NCBI GenBank assembly: GCA_003152255.1
Contig: PLZT01000510.1
Span: forward strand, 1-8,233
Direction: 5' to 3'
Source: Methylocystaceae bacterium
GTDB taxonomy: Bacteria; Pseudomonadota; Alphaproteobacteria; Rhizobiales; Beijerinckiaceae
DNA: 8,233 bases
This document shows, piece by piece, positions 7,715-8,233 of this stretch. The first letter of the stretch is position 1. Each line of letters starts with the position of its first letter. The translations under genes and the position numbers were made by a program. The notes under the pieces were generated by a model. That model saw nothing but the letters and a program-made list of their open reading frames with translations. It was not told where the DNA came from and did not search any database.

Positions 7715-8233
7715 ATGTCCGCCCCGTCCTCGCCAAATATTTTCGACCAGTGGGACACTTATCACAAGGTGGTCGCCGCCAATTTCATGTTCCACCGCGA
7801 GATCGCGGAGGCCTTGCGGCGGGCGCTCGCCGCGCGCTTTTCGGGACGGCGGCCAGCTTTCCTCGATCTGGGCTGCGGCGACGCCACGGCGCTGGCGCCA
7901 GTGCTGCGGGACCAGCCGCCGAGCCGCTACAAGGGCGTCGATCTCTCGGAGACGGCGCTGGAGCTCGCCGCGCGCGAACTGGCCGACCTGCCTTGTCCGG
8001 TGACGTTGACGCATGGCGACATCCTCGAAGCGCTGGACGAAGACGACTCCCATGACGCGATCCATTCGAGCTTCGTGCTGCATCATCTGCCGACCGAGCG
8101 GAAGGCCGAGTTTTTCCGCCGCGCCGCCCGCCAACTCGCGCCGGACGGCCTGCTGTTGCTGGTCGACGTCGTGCGCGAGGAGGACGAATCGCTCGATGAT
8201 TATTTTCGGCGCTATTGCGGCTGGCTGCGCCGC
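7715..8233 (+). CDS. Class I SAM-dependent methyltransferase, 3'-partial
   Basis: The first 173 residues of a SAM-dependent methyltransferase; the gene runs off the right edge. It has the Rossmann-type class I fold signatures: motif [11 protein letters not shown] (49-58) for SAM, the acidic residue after strand 2 in GVDLSE (Asp76), HGDILEAL (100-107) as the motif around strand 3, and FVLHHLP (120-126), the usual strand-4 region. [14 protein letters not shown] (140-153) follows as strand 5. This resembles the broad methyltransferase-domain 11/12/25 (ubiquinone/menaquinone biosynthesis-like) families. The substrate cannot be told from this part. The start is supported by AGGAG 8 nt upstream and by the N-terminal pattern. 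The gene diverges from ppc across a 205-bp spacer and has no visible functional tie to it. Confidence 0.88.
   Translation, partial: MSAPSSPNIFDQWDTYHKVVAANFMFHREIAEALRRALAARFSGRRPAFLDLGCGDATALAPVLRDQPPSRYKGVDLSETALELAARELADLPCPVTLTHGDILEALDEDDSHDAIHSSFVLHHLPTERKAEFFRRAARQLAPDGLLLLVDVVREEDESLDDYFRRYCGWLRR

Noticed and set aside
7510..7758. 83-codon upstream extension of ppc
   Set aside because: It covers the promoter, Shine-Dalgarno and start of the divergent methyltransferase gene and does not resemble PEPC N termini.
7282..8055. 257-codon + strand frame across the ppc/methyltransferase spacer
   Set aside because: It is antisense to ppc at one end and out of frame with the methyltransferase at the other. 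The real frame begins at 7715 and stays open to the window edge.

Overview
The window looks like an ordinary chromosomal stretch of a GC-rich alphaproteobacterium. The protein sequences (GalU, an ExoB-like GalE, a tandem PilZ protein, PEP carboxylase) and an intergenic palindrome of a type I associate with Hyphomicrobiales suggest that order, perhaps the methanotroph/methylotroph families Methylocystaceae or Beijerinckiaceae. The family-level guess is inference. I saw no phage, IS, CRISPR, tRNA or rRNA signals.

Left part (1-2496): the 3' end of a DUF1643-family gene runs rightwards and converges on galU. A short block of two hairpins lies between them, probably a dispersed repeat that also acts as a terminator. 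galU (leftward) and galE (rightward) diverge from a ~107-bp spacer that holds a very good sigma-70-type promoter for galE. Together their products make UDP-glucose and interconvert it with UDP-galactose, the sugar donors for exopolysaccharide, LPS and glycolipids.

Middle (2497-3400): after a 184-bp, comparatively AT-rich spacer comes a tandem PilZ protein. Its second domain has an intact c-di-GMP signature; its first is degenerate. A perfect 10-bp inverted repeat follows and ends the convergent pair PilZ / membrane protein.

Right part (3401-8233): leftward ppc (PEP carboxylase, 966 aa) overlaps by 4 nt (ATGA) an unrecognised 403-aa membrane-anchored protein, so the two are probably cotranscribed and translationally coupled. 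ppc diverges from a rightward class I SAM-dependent methyltransferase that is cut by the window edge.

The least explained items are the ppc-coupled membrane protein and the DUF1643 protein. No clearly new multi-gene system is visible.
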